Assembly (NCBI GenBank): GCA_020248915.1
Contig: JADCGP010000010.1
Coordinates: forward strand, 119,061-183,060
From: Rubrivivax sp.
Lineage (GTDB): Bacteria > Pseudomonadota > Gammaproteobacteria > Burkholderiales > Burkholderiaceae_C
DNA: 64,000 bases
Direction: 5' to 3'
Numbering within the stretch: position 1 is the first letter of the stretch; each line of letters begins with the position of its first letter. Positions 54,036 through 62,223 of this stretch are shown piece by piece. The notes below the pieces were generated by a model. The model was given only the letters and a program-made list of their open reading frames with translations. It searched no databases and was not told the DNA's origin. The position numbers were made by a program, and so were the translations under genes.

Positions 54036-54908
54036 GTGCTCGAGTTCGGCATCCTCTTCCCGTCGATCCTCAACGGGGTGACGACGGGCGCGGTCTACGC
54101 GCTGATCGCGCTCGGGCTGACGCTGATCTACGGCGTGCTGCACATCATCAACTTCGCGCACGGTGCGTTGCTGATGGTGGCGCTGTACGCGGTCTACCTG
54201 CTCAAGCGCCACCTCGGCATCGACCCCTACCTGGCGCTGCCTCTGGTGGTGCCGGCGATGTTCGCGCTCGGCTACGCGCTGCAGCGCGTCGTGATCAACC
54301 GCGCCAGCCACGGCAAGGACGAGAACATCCTGCTGGTCACGCTCGGCCTGTCGATCGTGCTCGAGAACCTGGCGCTGATGGTGTTCAAGAGCGACACCCG
54401 CACGATCGAGACGGCCTACACGCTGACGACGGTGCAGATCGGCCCGGCCTTCATCGCGCTGCCCAAGCTCGTGGCCTTCGGCGGCGCGCTGGTCGCCTCG
54501 GCGCTGCTGCTGCTGATCGTCACGCGGACCGACGTCGGCCGCGCGATCCGCGCCGTGGCGCGCGAGAAGCAGGGCGCGCGGCTGGTCGGCATCGACGTCG
54601 AGCACGTGTACGCGATGTGCTTCGGCATCGGGCTGGCCTGCCTGGGTGCCGCGGCCTGCTTCCTGCTGCCGGCCTACTACGTCAACCCGCAGGTCGGCTC
54701 CGGCTTCGTGCTGGTGGCCTTCACGATCGTCGTGCTGGGCGGCATGGGCAGCTTCGCCGGCGCGCTGCTCGGCGGGCTGCTGATCGGGGTCGTCGAGTCG
54801 CTGTCCGGCCTGCTGCTCGGCGAGTCGCTCGGGCAGATCGGCATCTTCGCGATCTTCATCGCGGTGCTGCTGCTGCGGCCGCAGGGCCTGTTCGGAGCCC
54901 GGGCGTGA
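54036..54908 (+). CDS. HAAT ABC transporter permease, LivH type (second system)
   Basis: 290 aa, GTG start. ILNGVTTGAVYALIALGLTLIYGVLHIINFAHGALLMVALY carries the LivH hallmark (in two blocks), and IRAVAREKQGARLVGIDVEHVY the coupling loop near residue 170. About eight membrane segments; ends LRPQGLFGARA. It lacks the long N-terminal lead of the other LivH-like gene. Confidence 0.94.
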   Translation: MLEFGILFPSILNGVTTGAVYALIALGLTLIYGVLHIINFAHGALLMVALYAVYLLKRHLGIDPYLALPLVVPAMFALGYALQRVVINRASHGKDENILLVTLGLSIVLENLALMVFKSDTRTIETAYTLTTVQIGPAFIALPKLVAFGGALVASALLLLIVTRTDVGRAIRAVAREKQGARLVGIDVEHVYAMCFGIGLACLGAAACFLLPAYYVNPQVGSGFVLVAFTIVVLGGMGSFAGALLGGLLIGVVESLSGLLLGESLGQIGIFAIFIAVLLLRPQGLFGARA

Positions 54909-54930
54909 CGCGCGGTGCCCGTTGCTGCCT

Positions 54931-55893
54931 ATGAAGCGCGACCTGGCCGGCATCGCCGCCTTCGCGCTGGCCGTCGTCGCGCTGGCCGTGCTGCTGGACA
55001 GCGGCGTGTGGCTGACCTTCGCGATGATGGCGCTGTACGGCGCGCTGCTCGCCCAGGCCTGGAACCTGCTTGGCGGCTACGGCGGGCAGTTCTCGTTCGG
55101 CCACGCGCTGTTCTTCGGCGTCGGCGCCTACGCGCAGGTGATCGCGCAAGTGACGCATGGGGTCAACGCCTGGGCAGCGCTGGCGCTGGCGATCGCGGCG
55201 GCCGGCGGCGTGGGCCTGTTCGTCGGCGCGCTCGCCTTCCGCTACGGCCTCAAGGGCAGCTACTTCGCGCTCGTCACGCTGGCCTTCGCCGAGGTGTTCC
55301 GCATCGGTGCGCTTTCGGTCGAGTTCACGGGCGCCGGCGTCGGCATGATGCTGCCGCTGAAGGAGTCGATCGCCAACCTGCAGTTCGGCTCGCGCCGCGG
55401 CTTCCTGCTGCTGATCGGCGGCTTCGTGGTCGTCGCGCTGCTGGTCACGGCCTGGCTGCGCCACTCGCGCTTCGGCGCCCGGCTGCAGGCGGTGCGCGAC
55501 AACGAGGACGCCGCGATGGCCGTCGGCGTCGACCCCTACCGCGTCAAGCTGGCGGCGATCGGGCTGTCCGGCGCGTTCATGGGCGCGGCCGGCGCGTTCT
55601 ACGTGCAGGTGTTCCAGTACATCGATCCCGGCATCGCGTTCGGGCCGCACGTCAGCGTCGAGGCCCTGGTGGGCGCCATCGTGGGCGGCATGGGCACGCT
55701 GTGGGGCCCGCTGCTCGGGGCGCTTGCGCTGCACGCGCTGGCCGACGTCACGCGCAACCTGTTCGGCCAGCTGCCGGGCCTGAACATGGTGATCTACGGC
55801 GTGGTGCTGGTGCTGATCGTGATGTTCCTGCCGCGCGGGCTGACCGGCGCCGGCCAGCCGCTGGTGCGCTGGTGGAGGCGGCGGCGTGACTGA
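54931..55893 (+). CDS. HAAT ABC transporter permease, LivM type (second system)
   Basis: 320 aa with about nine membrane segments: WNLLGGYGGQFSFGHALFFGVGAYAQV near residue 45, YGLKGSYFALVTLAFAEVFRIGALSVEFTGAGVGM, and the coupling loop VRDNEDAAMAVGVDPYRVKLAAIGLSGAFMGAAGAFY. ATG 54931 chosen (an upstream TTG at 54922 would add MLP). It overlaps the next ATPase gene by eight bases. Confidence 0.94.
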   Translation: MKRDLAGIAAFALAVVALAVLLDSGVWLTFAMMALYGALLAQAWNLLGGYGGQFSFGHALFFGVGAYAQVIAQVTHGVNAWAALALAIAAAGGVGLFVGALAFRYGLKGSYFALVTLAFAEVFRIGALSVEFTGAGVGMMLPLKESIANLQFGSRRGFLLLIGGFVVVALLVTAWLRHSRFGARLQAVRDNEDAAMAVGVDPYRVKLAAIGLSGAFMGAAGAFYVQVFQYIDPGIAFGPHVSVEALVGAIVGGMGTLWGPLLGALALHALADVTRNLFGQLPGLNMVIYGVVLVLIVMFLPRGLTGAGQPLVRWWRRRRD

Positions 55894-56632
55894 GCTGCTG
55901 CGCCTGGAGGGCCTCTCGCGAGCCTTCGGCGGCCTGCGCGCGGTGCAGGACGTCAGCCTCTCGGTGCCCGGCGGCACGCTCACCGCGCTGATCGGCCCCA
56001 ACGGTGCCGGCAAGACGACGCTCTTCGCGCTGATGTCGGGCTTCCTGACGCCCGACGCCGGCCGCGTGGTGTTCGACGGCGTCGACGTCACCGGCCGCGC
56101 GCCGCACCTCAACGCCCGCGCCGGCATGACGCGCACCTTCCAGATCGTGCAGCCGTTTGCCGCGCAGACGGTGCGCGAGAACATCGCCGTCGGCGCGCAC
56201 CTGCACGAGCCGCGCCGCGCCGCCGCGCTGGCGGCGGCCGACACGGTGGCCGCGCGCGTGGGCCTGGCGAGCCAGCTCGACAAGCCCGCGGCCGACCTCA
56301 CCGTGGCCGGTCGCAAGCGCCTGGAGCTCGCGCGGGCGCTGGCGACCCGGCCCCGGCTGCTGCTGCTCGACGAGGTGCTCGCCGGCCTGAACCCGCAGGA
56401 GGTGGCCGAGATGATCCCGGTCGTGCGCGGCATCGTCGCTGGCGGTGTCACCGTGCTGATGATCGAGCACGTGATGCAGGCGGTGATGAACCTGGCCTCG
56501 CACGTGTGGGTGCTGGCGCAGGGGCAGCTGATCGCCGAGGGCGCGCCGGCGGCGATCGCCTCCAATCCGGCCGTGATCGAGGCCTACCTGGGCCACGGCG
56601 CGGCTGCGCGGCTGCGGGGGGCGGCGGCATGA
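55886..56632 (+). CDS. HAAT ABC transporter ATPase, LivG type (second system)
   Basis: 248 aa, GTG start inside the end of the permease gene. Walker A GPNGAGKTTLFALMSGFL near residue 36, MTRTFQIVQPFAAQTVRENIAVG, a degenerate signature DLTVAGRKRLELARALA near 142, Walker B LLLLDEVLAGLNP near 160 (Val after Glu in place of Pro), H-loop MIEHVM. ATGA overlap with the following LivF-type gene. Confidence 0.93.
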   Translation: MTELLRLEGLSRAFGGLRAVQDVSLSVPGGTLTALIGPNGAGKTTLFALMSGFLTPDAGRVVFDGVDVTGRAPHLNARAGMTRTFQIVQPFAAQTVRENIAVGAHLHEPRRAAALAAADTVAARVGLASQLDKPAADLTVAGRKRLELARALATRPRLLLLDEVLAGLNPQEVAEMIPVVRGIVAGGVTVLMIEHVMQAVMNLASHVWVLAQGQLIAEGAPAAIASNPAVIEAYLGHGAAARLRGAAA

Positions 56633-57501
56633 GTGGTGGAATGAGCGGTGGCGTGAACGGCGCCGTGGACGCTGACCGTGGCCGCGCGCAGCGGGCTCGC
56701 GGCGCGGGCGATGTCGCGGGCGGCACGGTGACCGATGTCCTGCCCGACGCCGTGACGAGCGGCGTGCCCGGAGCTGCCGCCAACGTCGCCGGACCGGTGC
56801 TGCTCGACGTGCGCGAGTTGCGCGCCGGCTACGGCCGCGTCGAGGTGCTGCGCGGCGTCAGCCTCGAGGTGCGCGCCGGCGAGATCGTCGCGCTGCTCGG
56901 CAGCAACGGTGCCGGCAAGAGCACGCTGAACAACGCCGTCTGCGGCGTCGTGCCGCCCACCGGCGGCCGCGTGAGGTTCGACGGCCGCGACCTGACGCGG
57001 GCGTCGAGCCGCGACATCGTGTGCGCGGGGCTGATCCAGGTGCCCGAGGGGCGACGCATCTTCCCCAACCTCACCGTGCTCGAGAACCTCGAGCTCGGCA
57101 GCTACGCGCGCGGCCGCCCGCGCCGGGCCGCGAATCTCGAGAGGGTGTTCGCGACCTTTCCGCGGCTGAAGGAGCGTGTGGCGCAGAAGGCCGGCACGAT
57201 GAGCGGCGGCGAGCAGCAGATGCTCGCCATCGGCCGCGGGCTGATGGCCGAGCCGCGCCTGCTGATCCTCGACGAGCCCTCGCTCGGCCTGTCGCCGCTG
57301 CTGGTGGAGGAGATGTTCGCGCTGATCGGCCGGCTGCATGCGGACGGCCTGTCGGTGCTGCTGGTGGAGCAGAACGTCGGCCAATCGCTCGACATCGCCG
57401 ACCGAGCCTACGTGCTCGAGAACGGCAGCTTGCGCTTCGAAGGCTCGCCGGCTGCGCTGCTGGCCAGCAGCGAGCTGAAGCGGGCCTACCTGGGGCTGTG
57501 A
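56629..57501 (+). CDS. HAAT ABC transporter ATPase, LivF type, with N-terminal extension
   Basis: 290 aa, about 50 longer than usual. The conserved part starts LLDVRELRAGYGRVEVLRGVSLEV near residue 58; Walker A GSNGAGKSTLNNAVCG near 91, GLIQVPEGRRIFPNLTVLENLELG, signature MSGGEQQMLAIGRGLM near 193, Walker B LLILDEPSLGLSP near 212. The Gly/Ala-rich first 57 residues are not seen in the family, and start at MSGGMSGGVNGAVDADRG directly on the LivG stop. Overlaps the aconitase-type gene. Confidence 0.9.
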   Translation: MSGGMSGGVNGAVDADRGRAQRARGAGDVAGGTVTDVLPDAVTSGVPGAAANVAGPVLLDVRELRAGYGRVEVLRGVSLEVRAGEIVALLGSNGAGKSTLNNAVCGVVPPTGGRVRFDGRDLTRASSRDIVCAGLIQVPEGRRIFPNLTVLENLELGSYARGRPRRAANLERVFATFPRLKERVAQKAGTMSGGEQQMLAIGRGLMAEPRLLILDEPSLGLSPLLVEEMFALIGRLHADGLSVLLVEQNVGQSLDIADRAYVLENGSLRFEGSPAALLASSELKRAYLGL

Positions 57502-58817
57502 CGGTGGTGCCTCCCGCTCTCTCGGCACACTCGGCAGCCGAGGCACCCGCGGCGCCGGCAACGCTGGCCCAGAAGCTGGTGGCGCGCGCCGCCGGCCGCA
57601 CGCAGGTGCGCCCCGGCGAGATCGTCACCTGCCGGGTCGACCTGGCGATGTTCCACGACTCCAGCGGGCCGCGCCGCCTCAAGCCGATGCTGGAGGAGCT
57701 GGGCGCGTCGATCTGGGACAAGGGCAAGGTCGTGCTGGTGATCGACCACTACGTGCCCGAGGCCGACGACGAGAGCCGACGCATCGTCAGGCTCGCGCGC
57801 GACTGGGCGACCGAGCAGCGGCTGCCGCACGTCTACGACGGCCTGGGCATCTGCCACGTCGTGCTGCCCCAGGCCGGGCACGTGCGGCCCGGCATGTTCG
57901 CGGTGGGCGGCGACTCGCACTCTCCCACCGGCGGCGCCTTCGGCGCCTACATGTTCGGCATCGGCGCCACCGAGATGCTGGGGGTCGTCGTCACCGGCGA
58001 GATCTGGCTGCGGGTGCCGCAGACGATCTTCATGCGCTGGTACGGCCGGCTGGCCGACGGCGTGTCCGCCAAGGACATGATGCTGCACATGCTCGGCCGC
58101 TTCGGCATGAACGGCGGCCAGTACCAGGCCGTCGAGTACTGCGGCGAGGCGGTCGCGGCGCTGCCGATGGGCGAGCGGATGACGCTGGCCAACATGAGCG
58201 CCGAGCTCGGCGCGCAGACCGGCCTCGTCGCCCCGGACGCGGTCACGCGGGCCTGGCTGGCCGAGCGCGGCGTGCGCGTCGATGCCGCGGCGCTCGAGCC
58301 CTGGCACAGCGACGAGGGCGCGGACGGCGTGCGGCACGCCTTCGACGCCAGCGCGCTGGTGCCGCAGGTGGCACTGCCGCACAGCCCCGCCAACGTGGCC
58401 AGCGTGACCGAGCTGCCGCCGACCCGCATCGACGTGGCCTACATCGGTGCCTGCACGGGCGCCAAGATCGACGACCTGCGCGCGGCAGCGCGCGTGCTGG
58501 CGGGCTATCGGATCGCGCCGCACGTGCAGCTGCTCGTCGCGCCGGCGAGCCGCCAGGACCAGCAGCAGGCCGAGCGCGAGGGGATCCTGCGCCGGCTCGT
58601 CGAGGCCGGCGCGACCGTCCTGCCCACGGCCTGCGGCGCCTGCGCCGGGTACGGCGGCGCGATCGGCGAGGGGCGCACGGTCATCAGCAGCACGGCGCGC
58701 AACTTCCGCGGCCGGATGGGCGCGGCCACCGCGCAGGTGCTGCTTGGTTCGCCGTTCACCGTGGCGGCCTCGGCGCTGCGCGGCGTGGTCAGCGACGCGC
58801 GCGAGATCATCGGCTGA
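57498..58817 (+). CDS. Aconitase-family hydro-lyase, large subunit (LeuC-like)
   Basis: 439 aa [4Fe-4S] dehydratase large subunit of the isopropylmalate/homoaconitase/dimethylmaleate-hydratase type. Cluster ligands: Cys in IGACTGAKIDDLRAAARVL near residue 317, and the pair in LPTACGACAGYGGAIGEG near 377. FVVGGDSHSPT-type substrate loop appears as VGGDSHSPTGGAFGAYMFGIGATEM near 135. Being in a catabolic operon with an amidohydrolase and a lyase, it is unlikely to be the leucine-pathway enzyme. Start GTG 57498 overlaps the LivF stop as GTGA. Confidence 0.88.
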   Translation: MTVVPPALSAHSAAEAPAAPATLAQKLVARAAGRTQVRPGEIVTCRVDLAMFHDSSGPRRLKPMLEELGASIWDKGKVVLVIDHYVPEADDESRRIVRLARDWATEQRLPHVYDGLGICHVVLPQAGHVRPGMFAVGGDSHSPTGGAFGAYMFGIGATEMLGVVVTGEIWLRVPQTIFMRWYGRLADGVSAKDMMLHMLGRFGMNGGQYQAVEYCGEAVAALPMGERMTLANMSAELGAQTGLVAPDAVTRAWLAERGVRVDAAALEPWHSDEGADGVRHAFDASALVPQVALPHSPANVASVTELPPTRIDVAYIGACTGAKIDDLRAAARVLAGYRIAPHVQLLVAPASRQDQQQAEREGILRRLVEAGATVLPTACGACAGYGGAIGEGRTVISSTARNFRGRMGAATAQVLLGSPFTVAASALRGVVSDAREIIG

Positions 58818-58850
58818 GGGCCGGGCGGCTGGCACGGCACGGAGCACGTC

Positions 58851-59348
58851 GTGAGGACCTGGAGGCTGCCCGCCGACGTCGACACGGACCAGCTTGCGCC
58901 CGGGCCGGCGATGAAGCACGGCATCGATGTCATCGCGCGCCACTGCCTGGAGGCGGTGCGGCCAGACTTCGCCGCAGGCGTGCGGCGTGGGGACGTGATC
59001 GTGGCCGGCCCCCACTTCGGCATCGGCAGCTCGCGCGAGCAGGCCGCCGCGGTGCTGGTGCACCTGGGGGTGGCCGCGGTGGTCGCGCCCTCGTTTGGCG
59101 GCCTGTTCTTCCGCAATGCCTTCAACATCGGCCTGCTGCTGCTGGTGTGCCGCGAGGCCGAGCGCATCGGCGACGGCGTCGGGCTGGCGCTCGACCCGCT
59201 CGGGGGCCTCGTGCTGCCTTCCGGCGGCGCGCCGCTGGCGGTGGAGCCGACGCCGCCGTTCCTGCTGGACATGGTGCAGGCCGGCGGCCTGCTGCCGCAA
59301 CTGAAGGCGCGGCTGGCCGCGCGCAAGGAGAGCCGACATGGCACCTGA
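58851..59348 (+). CDS. Aconitase-family hydro-lyase, small subunit (LeuD-like)
   Basis: 165 aa swivelling-domain subunit. The core motif PHFGIGSSREQAAAVLVHLGVAAVVAPSFGGLFFRNAFNIGL is intact in order (GxGSSREQA and FxxxxFxN). The substrate loop between DVDTDQLAPG and the next helix reads PAMKHGIDV, unlike YLRT/YLRL of leucine- or lysine-pathway enzymes, pointing to another substrate. Start GTG 58851. It ends 11 bases past the ATG of the amidohydrolase gene. Confidence 0.88.
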   Translation: MRTWRLPADVDTDQLAPGPAMKHGIDVIARHCLEAVRPDFAAGVRRGDVIVAGPHFGIGSSREQAAAVLVHLGVAAVVAPSFGGLFFRNAFNIGLLLLVCREAERIGDGVGLALDPLGGLVLPSGGAPLAVEPTPPFLLDMVQAGGLLPQLKARLAARKESRHGT

Positions 59349-60843
59349 ATCTTCCGGTCGCACCGGGCCGGAGTTCGACCTGCTGATCAAGAACCTGCGC
59401 GTCGTGCGTCCTCACGGCAACGTCGTGCACGAGGCCGACGTGGCGATCCGCGACGAGCGCTTCGCGCTGGTCGCGCCCGGCATCGACCCTGCCCGCGCCC
59501 GGGTCGTCGAGGACGGCCGCGGGCTGCTCGCCTTTCCGGGCGTCGTCGACGCGCACATGCACAGCGGCATCTACTCGCCGCTGGCCGAGGACGCCGTCAC
59601 CGAGAGCAAGGCCGCGGCGGTGGGCGGCGTGACCAGCTCGCTCAACTACTTCCGCACCGGCCAGTACTACTTGAACAAGGGCGGGCCGTACCGCAAGTTC
59701 TTCCCCGAGGTGCTGGCGATCTCGAAGAACCGCTTCCACGTCGACTACGGCTTCCACCTGGCGCCGATGGACCGCACCCACATCGGCGAGATTCCGATGC
59801 TGATCGAGAAGTTCGGCGTGGCCAGCTTCAAGATCTTCATGTTCTACGGCAGCCACGGGCTGCATGGTGCGAGCGACTCCCAGCGCGAGTTCCTGATGAT
59901 CGGCGAGGACGACCGCTACGATGTGGCCCACTTCGAGTTCGTGATGCGCGGCATCCAGGCCGCCCGCGAGGCGCTGCCCGACAAGGCCTCGCAGGTTTCG
60001 CTTTCGCTGCACTGCGAGACCGCCGAGATCATGACCGCTTACACGAAGCTCGTGCAGAAGGACCGGCGCTACGCGGCGCCGGGCATGGGCCTCGCCGCCT
60101 ACAGCGCGAGCCGGCCCGCGCACAGCGAGGGGCTGGCCGTGTTCACCGCGGCCTACCTGGCCAACGAGACGGCGCTGCCCAACATCAACCTGCTGCACCT
60201 GTCCAGCCGCAAGGCGCTCGAGGCGGCGATGGCGATGAGCGAGGTGTTCCCGCACATCGACTTCAAGCGCGAGGTGACGATCGGACACCTGATGCTCGAC
60301 GTCACCAGCGCCGCGGCCGAGTTCGCCAAGGTCAATCCGCCGATCCGGCCGCGCGAGGACGTGGAGTTCCTGTGGCAGGCGCTTCTTGCCGGCGAGGTCG
60401 ACTGGGTGGTGAGCGATCACGCCTGCTGCCGTCAGGAGCTGAAGGTGCCTCGCCGCTACTTCGGCAACGTCTGGATGGCCAAGAGCGGTTTCGGAGGCAG
60501 CGAGTACCTGCTGCCCGCGCTGGTGAGCGAGGGCACGAAACGCGGCCTCGGCTTCCCGGAGATGGCCCGCTTGACGAGCTGGAACCCGGCACGGCGCTAC
60601 GGGCTCAACCGCAAGGGCGACATCGCTCCGGGCTACGACGCCGACTTGGCGCTCGTCGATCCGGCGCACACCTGGGTGATCCGCGCGGGCGATTCGCCGA
60701 GCACCCAGGGCTACACCCCTTTCGAAGGGCTCGAGCTGTCGGCGAGCGTTCGTGCGACGTACCTGCGCGGCACGAAGATCCACCAGGACGGCCGGGTGCT
60801 CGGCAAGCCCCGGGGCCGCTACCTGCACCGGCCGACGGCGTAG
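59338..60843 (+). CDS. Dihydropyrimidinase/hydantoinase-like amidohydrolase
   Basis: 501 aa cyclic-amide hydrolase. All metal ligands of the two-metal amidohydrolase site are present: VDAHMHSG (HxH near residue 77), the bridging Lys in ASFKIFMFY near 165, His in SLSLHCETAE near 226, His in NLLHLSSRK near 284, and Asp in WVVSDHACC near 359. Overall length and WNPARRYGLNRKGDIAPGYDADLALVD end fit dihydropyrimidinase, hydantoinase or allantoinase. It would open a five- or six-membered cyclic amide or imide. It starts inside the end of the small-subunit gene. Confidence 0.9.
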   Translation: MAPESSGRTGPEFDLLIKNLRVVRPHGNVVHEADVAIRDERFALVAPGIDPARARVVEDGRGLLAFPGVVDAHMHSGIYSPLAEDAVTESKAAAVGGVTSSLNYFRTGQYYLNKGGPYRKFFPEVLAISKNRFHVDYGFHLAPMDRTHIGEIPMLIEKFGVASFKIFMFYGSHGLHGASDSQREFLMIGEDDRYDVAHFEFVMRGIQAAREALPDKASQVSLSLHCETAEIMTAYTKLVQKDRRYAAPGMGLAAYSASRPAHSEGLAVFTAAYLANETALPNINLLHLSSRKALEAAMAMSEVFPHIDFKREVTIGHLMLDVTSAAAEFAKVNPPIRPREDVEFLWQALLAGEVDWVVSDHACCRQELKVPRRYFGNVWMAKSGFGGSEYLLPALVSEGTKRGLGFPEMARLTSWNPARRYGLNRKGDIAPGYDADLALVDPAHTWVIRAGDSPSTQGYTPFEGLELSASVRATYLRGTKIHQDGRVLGKPRGRYLHRPTA

Positions 60844-60849
60844 ACCGTG

Positions 60850-62223
60850 ATGGCGGTCGTGGGTTTGGATGGGGGCGGCGCGCCCCGTGTGCTCGACGCG
60901 GCTGATCTGCCCGACGATGCACCGGAGGTGCCTGTGGCGATCGTCGGCGGGGGGGCCTGCGGCCTGACGGCGGCGGTGTTCCTGCGCGAGCGTGGCGTGG
61001 AGTGCGTCGTGCTGGAAAGCGACGCGGCGCCGCGCGGGAGCACGGCGCTTTCCTCGGGCTTCGTCCCGGCGCCGTGCACGCGGGTTCAGCGCGCCGCGGG
61101 CGTTGCCGACGACAGCGTCGACCTCTTCCTGGCCGATGTTCAGGCCAAGGCGGGCGGCCGGGCCGCGCCGGATCTTGCCCTGGCCTATGCGTCCGCCATC
61201 GGTCCGGCGCTCGACGCGCTGCAGGAGCGGCACGGCCTGGCGTTCGAGCTTCTCGACGGCTTCGTCTATCCCGGGCACAGCCGGGGGCGTATGCATGCGC
61301 TCGTCGAGCGCACCGGCCTGGCGCTGGTGCTTGCACTCGAGGCGAGGGCGTGTGCGCTCGGGGCCACGCTGCTCATGCGGTCGCGGGTGCGGGATCTGTT
61401 CCGCACCGAAGGCGGTGTGATCCAGGGGCTGGGCTTCCAGCGCCCGGACGGTTGTGTCGAGTTCCTTCGTTGCCGGGCCGTGCTGCTGGCCTGCAACGGG
61501 TTCGGCGGGAACGCGGCGATGGTTCGGGAGCATCTTCCAGAGCTGGCGGCGGCGCCGTTCGTAGGCCATGTCGGCAACGACGGCTCCGCGCTGGCCTGGG
61601 GGCGGGCGCTCGGGGCCGCGACGGCCGATCTGTCGGGCTGCCAGGGGCATGGGTCGTGGGCTGTTCCGCATGGCGGTCTGGTCACTTGGGCTCTGATGGC
61701 CGAAGGTGGCGTGCAAGTCAACGCGATGGGCGACCGGTTTCATGACGAGCGCGGCGGCTACTCCGAGGCCGCGGTGGCGGTGCTCGCCCAGCTCGGCGGG
61801 GTGGCGTGGAACGTCCTCGACGCTCGGCTGCTCGCACTGGGTCGCGAGTTTCCGGACTTCGTCGAGTTGGAGCTTGCCGGGGCTGTGCGGCCGGTGTCCG
61901 GCTTGGCCGATGCGGCCCGGCTGATCGGCTGCGACGAGGTGCGGTTGCTCGCGGCGCTGGAGGGGTCCCGCGTTGGCACGCCGGCGGCGGTGGTCAAGGT
62001 GACCGGCGCCCTCTTCCACACGCAGGGCGGCCTCGACGTTGGTCCGGACTTGCGAGTCAGGCGCTTGGGCGGCGGCTCGTTCGCCAATCTTTGGGCGGGT
62101 GGGGGTGCGGCTCGCGGCGTGTCTGGCGATGCTGTGTGGGGGTACCTTTCCGGCAATGGCCTGTTGAGTGCAGTGGGCGGCGGCTATGTCGCCGCGAACT
62201 CAATCGCGAAGGGTCTGGGATGA
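60850..62223 (+). CDS. FAD-dependent dehydrogenase/reductase, fumarate-reductase/KstD-like
   Basis: 457 aa soluble flavoprotein. The FAD Rossmann loop VPVAIVGGGACGLTAAVFLRERG begins near residue 29 and the adenine-binding Glu follows (VVLES). GSTALSSGFVPAP near 65, LACNGFGGNAAMVREHLPEL near 215, GDGSALAWG-like GNDGSALAWGRALGA near 246 and the C-terminal FAD_binding_2 end GDAVWGYLSGNGLLSAVGGGYVAANSIA match the fumarate reductase/3-ketosteroid dehydrogenase group. It likely interconverts saturated and alpha,beta-unsaturated acids. ATG 60850 chosen; a GTG one codon earlier is possible. Confidence 0.87.
   Translation: MAVVGLDGGGAPRVLDAADLPDDAPEVPVAIVGGGACGLTAAVFLRERGVECVVLESDAAPRGSTALSSGFVPAPCTRVQRAAGVADDSVDLFLADVQAKAGGRAAPDLALAYASAIGPALDALQERHGLAFELLDGFVYPGHSRGRMHALVERTGLALVLALEARACALGATLLMRSRVRDLFRTEGGVIQGLGFQRPDGCVEFLRCRAVLLACNGFGGNAAMVREHLPELAAAPFVGHVGNDGSALAWGRALGAATADLSGCQGHGSWAVPHGGLVTWALMAEGGVQVNAMGDRFHDERGGYSEAAVAVLAQLGGVAWNVLDARLLALGREFPDFVELELAGAVRPVSGLADAARLIGCDEVRLLAALEGSRVGTPAAVVKVTGALFHTQGGLDVGPDLRVRRLGGGSFANLWAGGGAARGVSGDAVWGYLSGNGLLSAVGGGYVAANSIAKGLG

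Noticed and set aside
57498..59348. Calling the hydro-lyase leuC/leuD
   Set aside because: The operon context is catabolic, leuB is absent, and the small-subunit substrate loop differs from leucine-pathway enzymes.
59122..62019. A 965-codon minus-strand open frame opposite the amidohydrolase and flavoprotein genes
   Set aside because: Low-complexity Arg/His/Gln-rich translation without motifs; the sense-strand genes have full catalytic signatures.
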